Shown here piece after piece: positions 1-5,700 of a stretch of 10,686 nucleotides of DNA; within the stretch, counting starts at the first letter, position 1; the number at the start of each line of letters is the position of its first letter. Where the stretch lies: assembly GCA_937958145.1 (NCBI GenBank), contig CALGOE010000028.1, positions 1-10,686 of the forward strand, read 5' to 3'. The position numbers were made by a program, and so were the translations under genes. The notes beneath the pieces were generated by a model. The model was given only the letters and a program-made list of their open reading frames with translations. It did no database searches and was not told the origin of the DNA. Origin of the DNA: an uncultured Desulfobacca sp. (GTDB lineage: Bacteria > Desulfobacterota > Desulfobaccia > Desulfobaccales > Desulfobaccaceae).

Positions 1-1
1 T

Positions 2-37
2 CAGACGTACTTCGAGAGCGGCGACCGGAATCTCTGA
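2..37 (+). CDS. C-terminal tail of an unidentified upstream gene (partial)
   Basis: The first 12 codons in frame 2 read QTYFESGDRNL and stop at TGA 35-37. Nearly all third positions are G or C, as in the coding genes of this window, so I take this as the end of a real gene cut by the window edge. A competing reading, frame 1, stays open to TGA 94-96 and would overlap the ybeY start, but its third positions are mixed and its second half is AT-rich. The fragment is too short to identify. In related bacteria ybeY is often preceded by phoH or a 7TM-HD phosphohydrolase gene, so either is possible, but nothing in these residues proves it. Confidence 0.4.
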   Translation, partial: QTYFESGDRNL

Positions 38-92
38 ACAAGAAATGGTTTGTTTTTTTGGATGAAGAAAACTACGGAAAAAAAGAAAGCCA

Positions 93-566
93 GTGAAGAT
101 TTGGATAAACAACCGCCAGAGAAAGATTCGCCTCGACCTAGCAAAGATCAGGAGAAAAATCGGGAAGATCTTAAAAGGCTTGGACTGTCCTAAGGCCGAG
201 ATCAGCCTGACCCTGGTCAATGATCCGGCCATGTCCCACCTGAACCAGACCCTGCTGCAACGGCGCGGGCCCACCAATGTCATTGCCGTGCCGTTGCAGG
301 GAGGACCGTTCCCCGAGGTTCAACCTCACATATTGGGTGACGTCATCATCTCTCTGGAGACGACCCGGCGCCAAGCCAAGAGATATGGCTGGCGTTTTCT
401 CGAACTTTTGGATCTTTACCTGATTCATGGCATTCTGCACCTGGTGGGGTATGACCACGAAGGCAGCGAGGCGGAGGCGGCGCGGATGGCTGCCAAGACA
501 CGGGAGTTGTTCAAAATTCTGCATCCGGAGTTAGAGGAGGATATTGTGTGGCCAAACTGGAAGTAA
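93..566 (+). CDS. ybeY: YbeY endoribonuclease / 16S rRNA maturation factor
   Basis: This is a 157-residue single-domain metalloprotein of the UPF0054/YbeY family, normal length. YbeY is a zinc-dependent cytosolic RNase needed for 16S rRNA 3'-end maturation and ribosome quality control. The signature HGILHLVGYDHEG is at residues 112-124 and supplies the three zinc-binding histidines H112, H116 and H122. Upstream are the family segments GPTNVIAVPL (59-68) and LGDVIIS (81-87). The usual TDVLSFP stretch reads TNVIAVP here, a conservative change. The start is GTG at 93, chosen because the INNRQRKI N-terminus is typical of the family. Its ribosome site is weak (GAAAG about 85-89). The 3' end overlaps pdxJ by 19 bases, implying one transcript and coupled translation. 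Confidence 0.95.
   Translation: MKIWINNRQRKIRLDLAKIRRKIGKILKGLDCPKAEISLTLVNDPAMSHLNQTLLQRRGPTNVIAVPLQGGPFPEVQPHILGDVIISLETTRRQAKRYGWRFLELLDLYLIHGILHLVGYDHEGSEAEAARMAAKTRELFKILHPELEEDIVWPNWK
536..540 (+). promoter_or_regulatory. Ribosome binding site deciding the pdxJ start
   Basis: AGAGGAGG (533-540) lies inside the end of ybeY, with seven bases between its GGAGG core and the GTG at 548. It is a near-perfect Shine-Dalgarno and fixes the pdxJ start at 548 rather than at the out-of-frame GTG at 546. Confidence 0.75.
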
Positions 567-1264
567 ATGTGGATCATGTGGCAACGCTGCGACAGGCCCG
601 TTTGATAGATGAACCAGATCCGGTGACGGCGGCGGCCCTGGCCGAACTGGCCGGGGCAGACGGCATCATCGTGCATCTCCGGGAAGACCGCCGCCATATT
701 CAGGATCGGGATCTGGCCCTGCTGCGCCAGACGGTCAAAACCCGGCTCAATCTGGAGATGGCCGCCACCGCTGAAATGATCGACATTGCCAGCCGGACCA
801 AGCCGGAGGTGGTGACCCTCGTGCCGGAAAAACGGGCCGAACTCACCACCGAGGGCGGCTTGGATGTGGTGACCCATCAGGACCAGCTGCAAACCGCGGT
901 CCGCACTCTAAAAGACGCAGGGATCTTCATCAGTCTCTTCGTGGATCCCCAGCCGCAGCAGATCCAGGCGGCCGCGGCGGTGGGGGCTGATTACGTGGAG
1001 CTGCACACCGGCACCTACGCCGAGGCAACCTCGGAAGCGGAGGCGGAGCGCCTCTTTGAAGAATTGTTGGCGGCTGCGGCCCACGCCCGCCAACTGGGTC
1101 TGGTGGTGAAGGCCGGCCACGGCCTCAACTATCGCAATATCAAACGGTTTCGGGGACGCAAGGAATTTGCTGAATACAGCATCGGCCATAGCATCATTTC
1201 CCGGGCGGTGTTTGTCGGCCTGGAGCGGGCCGTGCGGGAGATGATCGCCCTCATCAACGGCTGA
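548..1264 (+). CDS. pdxJ: Pyridoxine 5'-phosphate synthase
   Basis: PdxJ condenses 1-deoxy-D-xylulose 5-phosphate with 3-amino-2-oxopropyl phosphate to form pyridoxine 5'-phosphate, the last ring-forming step of the DXP-dependent vitamin B6 route. The protein is 238 residues, the usual length for this (beta/alpha)8 barrel. Family blocks appear in order: NVDHVATLRQAR (7-18), VHLREDRRHI (42-51), LNLEMA (67-72), VPEKRAELTTEGGLDV (92-107), ELHTGTYA (151-158) and KAGHGLNYRN (188-197). The catalytic residues known from E. coli PdxJ are all present at matching numbers: H43, E70 and H191. Start is GTG with a strong ribosome site. In many proteobacteria acpS follows pdxJ; here a lipoprotein gene follows after a 66-base gap. 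Confidence 0.97.
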   Translation: MAKLEVNVDHVATLRQARLIDEPDPVTAAALAELAGADGIIVHLREDRRHIQDRDLALLRQTVKTRLNLEMAATAEMIDIASRTKPEVVTLVPEKRAELTTEGGLDVVTHQDQLQTAVRTLKDAGIFISLFVDPQPQQIQAAAAVGADYVELHTGTYAEATSEAEAERLFEELLAAAAHARQLGLVVKAGHGLNYRNIKRFRGRKEFAEYSIGHSIISRAVFVGLERAVREMIALING

Positions 1265-1330
1265 GCGGTGGCGGCTTAAGAGCGCACATCCCCAGGCCAA
1301 TAATCCCATGTAGCATTAAGGAGAACAAGA

Positions 1331-1774
1331 ATGGTTTACCGTAGTCTCGTTTTGATGTTGGCATTGGCCCTCGGGCTCGGTCTGAGCGGCTGCGGGAAGG
1401 AAGAGCCGCCCAAACCCAAACCTCAAGAGGCGACGAAGGAGAAACTGCAGAAACAGGCCGGTGAGCTTTTGGACACGGCCAAGCAGCTCCTGGAGGAACA
1501 AAAGGACAAATTCCTGCAGGAGATGAACAGCCGGCTCCAGGGCTTGGATCAGAAGATCAAAGAACTCCAGGACAAGGCCGAGCAGGCTTCCCCGGAAGTG
1601 AAGGCGAAAATGCAGGATCTAATCAAAAACTTGCAGGACAAGCAAGAGGCTGTCAAGAAACAGTTGCAGGAGTCCAAGGGTGCCGCCGGCCAGGCCTGGG
1701 AGGAGCTGAAATCCGGTCTGAATGAAAAGCTGCGGGAGATGGAGCAGGAGACGGAAAAAGGCAAGAACATTTAA
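1331..1774 (+). CDS. Small coiled-coil lipoprotein
   Basis: This is a 147-residue protein with a lipoprotein signal peptide: Y3-R4 at the N-terminus, a Leu/Ala/Gly core (6-18) and the lipobox LSGC ending at Cys21. The +2 residue is Gly, so no Asp inner-membrane retention signal. After a short Pro/Lys linker (26-31), residues 35-145 are almost entirely charged amphipathic helix (E, K, Q, D with regular Leu), with recurring LQDK/LQES units at 79-82, 101-104 and 112-115. The segment QAWEELKSGLNEKL (121-134) resembles the closing motif of the small coiled-coil stress proteins annotated as 'sll1863 family', recalled from memory. An AAGGAG site at 1318-1323 precedes the ATG. Function is not known; envelope stress or structural roles are guesses. 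It lies 53 bases before the nitroreductase gene and may share its transcript. Confidence 0.85.
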   Translation: MVYRSLVLMLALALGLGLSGCGKEEPPKPKPQEATKEKLQKQAGELLDTAKQLLEEQKDKFLQEMNSRLQGLDQKIKELQDKAEQASPEVKAKMQDLIKNLQDKQEAVKKQLQESKGAAGQAWEELKSGLNEKLREMEQETEKGKNI

Positions 1775-1815
1775 GCAGGCTGGTCAAACAGGGGTGGCCG
1801 TTTCCGGTGCCCGGC

Positions 1816-1821
1816 AAGGAG
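1816..1821 (+). promoter_or_regulatory. Ribosome binding site deciding the nitroreductase start
   Basis: AAGGAG stands six bases before ATG 1828. A longer reading from GTG 1807 would place this site inside the coding sequence and has no ribosome site of its own, so ATG 1828 is preferred. Confidence 0.7.
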
Positions 1822-1827
1822 AAAGCC

Positions 1828-2571
1828 ATGTCCCAGAAAACAGGCGCCATCGGCCTGGACTATCTCCGGGAGACCCGGTATTCCCGGGAGAGCCTCCGGG
1901 CCGAGCCCTTGGTGCAATATCCCCGCAGTCCCTTGTATAAGACCTATCCGCCGGAGACCCAGCGGCTGCCGCTGCCGGCGGTGCCGGCGAGTTTTCGCCG
2001 GGATTTCTGGCAGTGCGTCAAAGAACGGCGCTCGCAGCGAGATTATCTGGAGCAGGCCATCAATCTGGAAGAGTTGGCCGGCTTGCTTTGGGCCAGTCAG
2101 GGCATTACGGCGGTGCAGCATCATTTCGCCTTTCGGGCGGCGCCATCGGCAGGGGCGCTCTATCCGGTGGAGACATACGTGGCAGTGCATCGGGTGGAGG
2201 AGGTGCCGCCGGGCATCTGGCATTTTCAGGTGCCGCAATTCGCCCTGGAGCTGGTGACGCCGGGGGATTTCCGCCGCTCGCTGGTCCTGGCCGGCTTAAA
2301 CCAACAATTTTTGGGCACGGCGGCGGTGGTCTTTATCTGGACGGGCATCCTGGGGCGCTCGTTATGGAAATACCGGCAGCGGGCGGTGCGTTATCTCTTT
2401 TTGGATGCCGGCCATATTTGCGGCAACCTGCATCTGGCGGCGACGGCCCTGGGCCTGGGCTGCTGCCCGGTGGCCGCTTTTTTTGATGCCGAAGTAGAAG
2501 CCCTGGTGCACGCCCAGGCTGATGAGGAAGTAGCCGTGTATCTGGCGGCGGTGGGAAAACTGGCCAAGTGA
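1828..2571 (+). CDS. SagB-type nitroreductase-fold dehydrogenase
   Basis: This 247-residue protein belongs to the FMN-dependent nitroreductase superfamily, SagB/ThcOx type. SagB-type enzymes oxidise azolines to azoles in peptide natural products, but many stand-alone homologues have no known substrate. FMN-site blocks are ERRSQRDY (67-74), APSAGALYPVE (105-115) and the C-terminal helix plus LGLGCCPVAAFFD (208-220). The SAGALYPVE block marks the SagB branch rather than NfsB-type nitroreductases. No signal peptide or membrane segment is seen, so it should be cytosolic. There is no cyclodehydratase (YcaO) or precursor peptide gene beside it, so a RiPP role is not supported here; a general flavin oxidoreductase is equally possible. 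Its neighbour upstream is the coiled-coil lipoprotein gene. Confidence 0.85.
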   Translation: MSQKTGAIGLDYLRETRYSRESLRAEPLVQYPRSPLYKTYPPETQRLPLPAVPASFRRDFWQCVKERRSQRDYLEQAINLEELAGLLWASQGITAVQHHFAFRAAPSAGALYPVETYVAVHRVEEVPPGIWHFQVPQFALELVTPGDFRRSLVLAGLNQQFLGTAAVVFIWTGILGRSLWKYRQRAVRYLFLDAGHICGNLHLAATALGLGCCPVAAFFDAEVEALVHAQADEEVAVYLAAVGKLAK

Positions 2572-2626
2572 GGACAAAAAGCGGGGATGAGGCCATAACC
2601 AACATCCCCCGCCGTGGGGGTGGGGC

Positions 2627-2666
2627 GAGGGGTCTCAGGGGGCCTCACCCCCTGGCCCTCTCCCCT
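2627..2666. repeat. GC-rich palindromic intergenic element (REP-like), possible bidirectional transcription barrier
   Basis: A perfect 7-bp stem, CAGGGGG (2636-2642) with CCCCCTG (2648-2654), encloses a 5-base loop. An outer stem, AGGGG (2628-2632) with CCCCT (2662-2666), continues it past a small bulge. The sequence CCTCACCCCCTGGCCCTCTC (2643-2662) closely resembles a motif I recall as dispersed between genes in many unrelated bacteria. A second small hairpin, CCCCC/GGGGG, stands at 2606-2620. It sits exactly between two convergent genes. There is no T-tract, so a classical intrinsic terminator is not supported. Copy number elsewhere in the genome cannot be judged from here. Confidence 0.55.
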
Positions 2667-2689
2667 GAAAGCACGGTTGCAACAACCTG

Positions 2690-2938
2690 CTACGACTCCT
2701 CGGGGGCCGCCGCCTGAGCGTAGGCCTCATCGAAAGTCTGGAGGATATCCTGGGCGATTTCCAGGTCGGGGGTGGCCACCCAGATGACGCCCCAGCCCTC
2801 CTGGGCGACAAAAAGGCCGTCATAAGCAGTATCTTCAAAGGTGCGCAGGTAAAAATCCACGCCATGATACTTGAGGGCATCGCTGAGCAGTTCGGCCTCA
2901 AAGCGGTTCTGGACAGTTCGGAGTTTGGTGTAGGTCAT
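2690..2938 (-). CDS. DUF2007-like small protein (putative signal-transducing)
   Basis: This 82-residue protein has the layout of the DUF2007 family (a ferredoxin-like small domain called 'putative prokaryotic signal transducing protein'). It begins with a strand and the RFEAELLSDALKYHGVDFYL segment (12-31), typical of the family's 'N-x-FEAEL...L...GI' helix-strand unit. A second strand follows (VIWVATPD, 51-58), then an amphipathic helix (59-74). Function is not established for the family. No signal peptide or metal motif is seen. It is read from ATG 2938 with a modest CGGAG ribosome site. It is divergent from the hydrogenase operon and convergent with the nitroreductase gene, so it is probably monocistronic. 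Confidence 0.75.
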   Translation of the reverse strand: MTYTKLRTVQNRFEAELLSDALKYHGVDFYLRTFEDTAYDGLFVAQEGWGVIWVATPDLEIAQDILQTFDEAYAQAAAPEES

Positions 2939-3172
2939 GGTTGTGCGGCTCCGCAGCAGGATTGGCCGAGGGTTTTTGTCCCGTTTACATTATAACCTAT
3001 CCTGACGCTACTCAAGTATGCTATTATCAGGCAAGAAATTTTCCCTCCACTTTTTATAGGTTAAGAAGCCGGCCAATCAATTAAAGAAAAACTCTCTAGA
3101 TGGGCAGAGGCGGTCTGAGCCATTGCCTGGGGCCCGCACGGTTGGGCCGTTGAGAAAGGAGCGCAAGTCGTC
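2939..3172. other. Divergent regulatory spacer between the DUF2007-like gene and the hydrogenase operon
   Basis: This 234-base gap must contain the start of transcription for the five-gene hydrogenase operon. About 2970-3110 is clearly AT-rich against a GC-rich background. I found no convincing -35/-10 pair on the plus strand; the best weak match is TTGTCC (2977-2982), 16 bases, TATCCT (2999-3004). I also found no clear sigma-54, FNR/CRP or CIRCE-type operator. Near the hydB start, GGCCC (3131-3135) and GGGCC (3144-3148) can form a leader hairpin just before the ribosome site AAAGGAG (3155-3161), and ACGG/CCGT (3139-3142/3148-3151... overlapping) offers a competing fold. Confidence 0.4.
2989..3015 (-). 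promoter_or_regulatory. Putative sigma-70 promoter for the DUF2007-like gene
   Basis: On the minus strand, TTGAGT (3010-3015) and a perfect TATAAT (2989-2994) are separated by 15 bases, shorter than the ideal 17. Shifting the -35 to ACTTGA gives 17 bases with poorer match. The predicted 5' leader would be about 45 bases. It lies in the AT-rich divergent spacer. Confidence 0.45.
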
Positions 3173-4312
3173 ATGTCCCAATTTCGTTGGCCGGGTGGTG
3201 CCGGGGCGGTCATGCCGGCCGCAGCTCTGGGTGATCTCCTGGCGCTCCTGTGGCGGGAGGGGTTCCAGCCGGTGGGGCCGACGGTGCAAGACGGCTATCT
3301 GGGGTTAGACGTTTTGCACACGCCCGCTGATCTGCCGCAGGGGTGGACGACTGAGGCCGACGCCGGTTGGTTCCGGCTCCAGCGTTCTGACCGGGCGGCG
3401 TTTTTCGGCTTTAATCTGGGCCAGGAATCCTGGAAAAAGTTTTTGTTCCCGCCCCGGCTGCCGGTGGTGACAGCAGCCAGGCAGGATGGTTTGATTTCTT
3501 TCGCGGCGCCGGCCAGGCCGCCGACGGCATATGCCCTCATCGGCGTGCGGGCCTGCGAGTTGGCGGCTTTGGCTGTTCTGGACCGGACGCTGCGGCAGGG
3601 GGCTTTTCGGGATCCAGACTACGAGGCCCGGCGGCAGGCGGCGTTGGTGGTGGCGGTCAATTGTACAGAGTCTGATGCCGCCTGTTTTTGTGCCTCCCTG
3701 GGGACCGGACCGGCGGTAAGGGGCGGCTATGATCTGGCCCTGACCGAATTAACCGGGGCTGATGGCCACTTTTTTCTTATTCAGGCTGGCAGTGCGCAGG
3801 GAGAGAGGCTCATGGCAGCGCTGCCCGTCCAACCGGTCCGGGAGGAGCAGTGGCAACAGGCGCAGGCCGGTATTGCGGCCGCAGCTCGCCGCCAGACCAG
3901 GTCCCTGGCCACGGCAGACCTGCCCGGACTTTTGTATGAGCGCCCGGAGCATCCCCATTGGGAGGAGGTGGCGGCCCGTTGTCTCAGTTGCGGCAGTTGT
4001 GCCCTGGTCTGTCCCACCTGTTTCTGTTTTTGCCTGGAGGATGAGACCGACCTGGAGAATAAAACCGCCACCCGCTGGCGCCTGTGGGATGTCTGCCACA
4101 ACCTGGATCATTCCTATATTCACGGCGGCTGGCTCCGGCCCTCCCGCAAGGCCCGTTATCGCCAATGGCTGACCCATAAACTGGCGGCCTGGCTCGATCA
4201 GTTCGGTTGTCTGGGCTGCACGGGCTGCGGCCGCTGTCTGGTCTGGTGCCCGGTGGCCATTGATCTCACCGCAGAGCTTCCGGCTCTCCGGGAAACCGCG
4301 CCAAAGGAGTGA
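3173..4312 (+). CDS. hydB: Hydrogenase beta subunit (4Fe-4S dicluster protein)
   Basis: This 379-residue protein carries two ferredoxin-type motifs in its C-terminal third: C270-x2-C273-x2-C276-x3-C280-P and C349-x2-C352-x2-C355-x3-C359-P. The N-terminal domain has the hydB-family segments GVRACELAAL (124-133) and NCTESDAACFCASLGTGPA (163-181), contributing C128, C164, C171 and C173. PTCFCFC (281-287) adds more Cys beside the first cluster. In the Pyrococcus sulfhydrogenase I type of enzyme, HydB relays electrons between the small subunit and the flavoprotein HydG. It is cytosolic, with no twin-arginine or signal sequence. ATG 3173 has AAAGGAG 11 bases upstream; M14 is a less likely alternative. 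It is first gene of the operon, and its last codons contain the ribosome site of the next gene. 'HydB' follows the archaeal hydBGDA naming. Confidence 0.88.
   Translation: MSQFRWPGGAGAVMPAAALGDLLALLWREGFQPVGPTVQDGYLGLDVLHTPADLPQGWTTEADAGWFRLQRSDRAAFFGFNLGQESWKKFLFPPRLPVVTAARQDGLISFAAPARPPTAYALIGVRACELAALAVLDRTLRQGAFRDPDYEARRQAALVVAVNCTESDAACFCASLGTGPAVRGGYDLALTELTGADGHFFLIQAGSAQGERLMAALPVQPVREEQWQQAQAGIAAAARRQTRSLATADLPGLLYERPEHPHWEEVAARCLSCGSCALVCPTCFCFCLEDETDLENKTATRWRLWDVCHNLDHSYIHGGWLRPSRKARYRQWLTHKLAAWLDQFGCLGCTGCGRCLVWCPVAIDLTAELPALRETAPKE
4303..4309 (+). promoter_or_regulatory. Ribosome binding site deciding the start of the cNMP-like gene
   Basis: AAAGGAG ends the hydB coding sequence and stands eight bases before ATG 4318. 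The in-frame GTG at 4309 overlaps this site and cannot use it, so ATG 4318 is the likelier start. Confidence 0.7.
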
Positions 4313-4317
4313 CCTGC

Positions 4318-4773
4318 ATGCCAAGCTTAGAAGAAACTCTCGCCCGCCATCCCTTTTTGGCAGGCTTGGGGCCCGACCACCTGCAGTTGCTGGTGCCCTG
4401 TGCCTCTTTGGTGTCGTGGCCGGCCGATCAGACGCTTTTTACGGCCGGCGAGGAGGCCGGCCAGCTTTATCTGCTGCGTTCCGGCCGGGTGGCCATCATG
4501 ATTCATCGGCCCCGCCGCGGCCCGCGCACCGTGTATACGCTGGGCGAGGGCGATGTGGTGGGGATGGGCTGGCAGGATTTGCCCCAGCAGTGGTTTTTCG
4601 ATGGGCGGACTTTGGAGGTGACCCGGGCCATTGCGCTGGATGCCGCCTGTCTGGCCCGATTGAGCGAATCTCATCCGGACCGGGGGTATGAACTGCTCCA
4701 GCGCTTTGTCCGGGCGCTCCTGGGAAAGATTAAGCTTCTAAAACTGCAACTGGTGGATTTTTATGGCTCCTGA
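4318..4773 (+). CDS. Stand-alone cyclic-nucleotide-binding-like protein in the hydrogenase operon
   Basis: This 151-residue protein is a single Crp/PKA-type cNMP-binding fold plus a C-terminal helix, with no helix-turn-helix, so it is not itself a DNA-binding regulator. The beta-roll shows FTAGEEAGQLYLLRSGRVAI (41-60) and the LGEGDVVG turn (75-82). The phosphate-binding cassette is altered. The Glu of CRP's GEL is replaced in GMGW (82-85), an aromatic insert QWFFD (91-95) follows, and then R97-T98 could match CRP R82-S83. The helix YELLQRFVRALLGKIKLLKLQLVDFYG (124-150) closes it. I recall this GW..., FDxR..., YELxxRF... subfamily beside group 3b hydrogenases in other bacteria. It starts 5 bases after hydB stops and overlaps hydG by 11 bases, so it should be made in step with the enzyme. 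A role as an accessory or sensor subunit is inference. Confidence 0.8.
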   Translation: MPSLEETLARHPFLAGLGPDHLQLLVPCASLVSWPADQTLFTAGEEAGQLYLLRSGRVAIMIHRPRRGPRTVYTLGEGDVVGMGWQDLPQQWFFDGRTLEVTRAIALDAACLARLSESHPDRGYELLQRFVRALLGKIKLLKLQLVDFYGS

Positions 4774-5632
4774 ACCTGTGACAACGGCTGCTGACCTGAA
4801 CGCGGCCAGGACGCCCATGGTCCCCCGGCCTTTTCGGGTGGTCCGTTATCGTCGGGAATTGCCTGACACGTTCACGTTGACCCTGGAGCCCCTGGCGGGC
4901 CCGGCAGAGTTTTTTTTCCAGCCGGGCCAATTCAATATGTTGTATCAGATGGGGGCCGGTGAAGTGCCCAGTTCCATCAGTGGCGCTCCTGGCCGGCCCC
5001 GGGAATTGGTGCATACCATCCGGGCCGTGGGCAATGTCACCGGCGTGTTGCAGCGCTGTCGGCCGGGGGACGTCATCGGGGTGCGCGGCCCGTTCGGCAC
5101 GCCCTGGCCGGTGGCGGCACTGGCCGGTCGGGACCTGATCATCCTGACCGGCGGTCTGGGACTGGCCCCCCTGCGGCCGGTAATTTATGCTATCCTGGCG
5201 CGGCGGCAGGATTACGGCGCGGTGGAGATCATCTACGGCGCCCGTTCCCCCCGGGACCTGCTCTATCGGCGGGAACTGGAGCGGTGGCGGGGCCGTTTCG
5301 ACCTCAGAGTCCATGTCACGGTGGACAGTGCCAGCCCCGATTGGCACGGCAATGTGGGCGTGGTCACCAATCTTATCCCCCGCACCCGGATTGACACCTG
5401 CCATGCGGCCGCCCTCATCTGCGGGCCCGGCGTCATGATGCGTTTTGCGGTGCAGGAACTGGTCAAACTGGGGCTTCAAATCCAGGATATCTATGTTTCC
5501 CTGGAGCGCAATATGCAATGTGCCCTGGGGTTGTGCGGCCACTGCCAGTTGGGCCCTTTTTTTGTCTGTAAAGACGGCCCGGTTTTTTCCTATGACCGCA
5601 TCGGGCCCTGGTTTGAGAAGCGGGAAGTATAA
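4763..5632 (+). CDS. hydG: Hydrogenase gamma subunit (FAD/NAD(P)-binding, 2Fe-2S)
   Basis: This 289-residue protein is of the ferredoxin-NADP reductase / dihydroorotate dehydrogenase electron-transfer (PyrK) type. It has an FAD barrel with FQPGQFNMLY (52-61) and the flavin-site SSISG (70-74), a beta turn GDVIGVRGPFG (102-112), and a nucleotide fold with ILTGGLGLAPLRP (127-139). ICGPGVMM (219-226) then leads to a C-terminal 2Fe-2S domain with C253-x4-C258-x2-C261-x7-C269. It is the unit where hydride is exchanged with NAD(P)H. Coenzyme preference cannot be read reliably from the sequence. The PyrK-like protein also resembles SudA/NfnA-type subunits, but the operon settles the call. ATG 4763 lies inside the end of the cNMP-like gene. 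The name follows archaeal hydBGDA and is unrelated to the [FeFe]-hydrogenase maturase HydG. Confidence 0.9.
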   Translation: MAPEPVTTAADLNAARTPMVPRPFRVVRYRRELPDTFTLTLEPLAGPAEFFFQPGQFNMLYQMGAGEVPSSISGAPGRPRELVHTIRAVGNVTGVLQRCRPGDVIGVRGPFGTPWPVAALAGRDLIILTGGLGLAPLRPVIYAILARRQDYGAVEIIYGARSPRDLLYRRELERWRGRFDLRVHVTVDSASPDWHGNVGVVTNLIPRTRIDTCHAAALICGPGVMMRFAVQELVKLGLQIQDIYVSLERNMQCALGLCGHCQLGPFFVCKDGPVFSYDRIGPWFEKREV

Positions 5633-5700
5633 CAGGTTGTGGACAAAGTGTTTTCAGGGGAGAGCATTGTGCCACATCCAGAGAGAAAGGAAGGTCAACC

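Noticed and set aside
1..96. Frame 1 reading open from the window edge to TGA 94-96, overlapping the ybeY GTG in GTGA fashion.
   Set aside because: The overlap is attractive, but its third codon positions are mixed while frame 2 has almost only G/C there and ends at 37. Kept only as an alternative.
1265..1330. acpS or a promoter directly after pdxJ.
   Set aside because: The 66-base gap holds only the lipoprotein ribosome site (AAGGAG 1318-1323); no coding frame or clear promoter is seen.
1807..1827. Seven extra N-terminal codons of the nitroreductase from GTG 1807.
   Set aside because: They would contain the AAGGAG that serves ATG 1828, and no ribosome site precedes 1807.
3060..3085. FNR/CRP-like half-site (ATCAA at 3077-3081) upstream of hydB.
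   Set aside because: Only one half of the expected inverted repeat is present; no matching TTGAT at the right distance.
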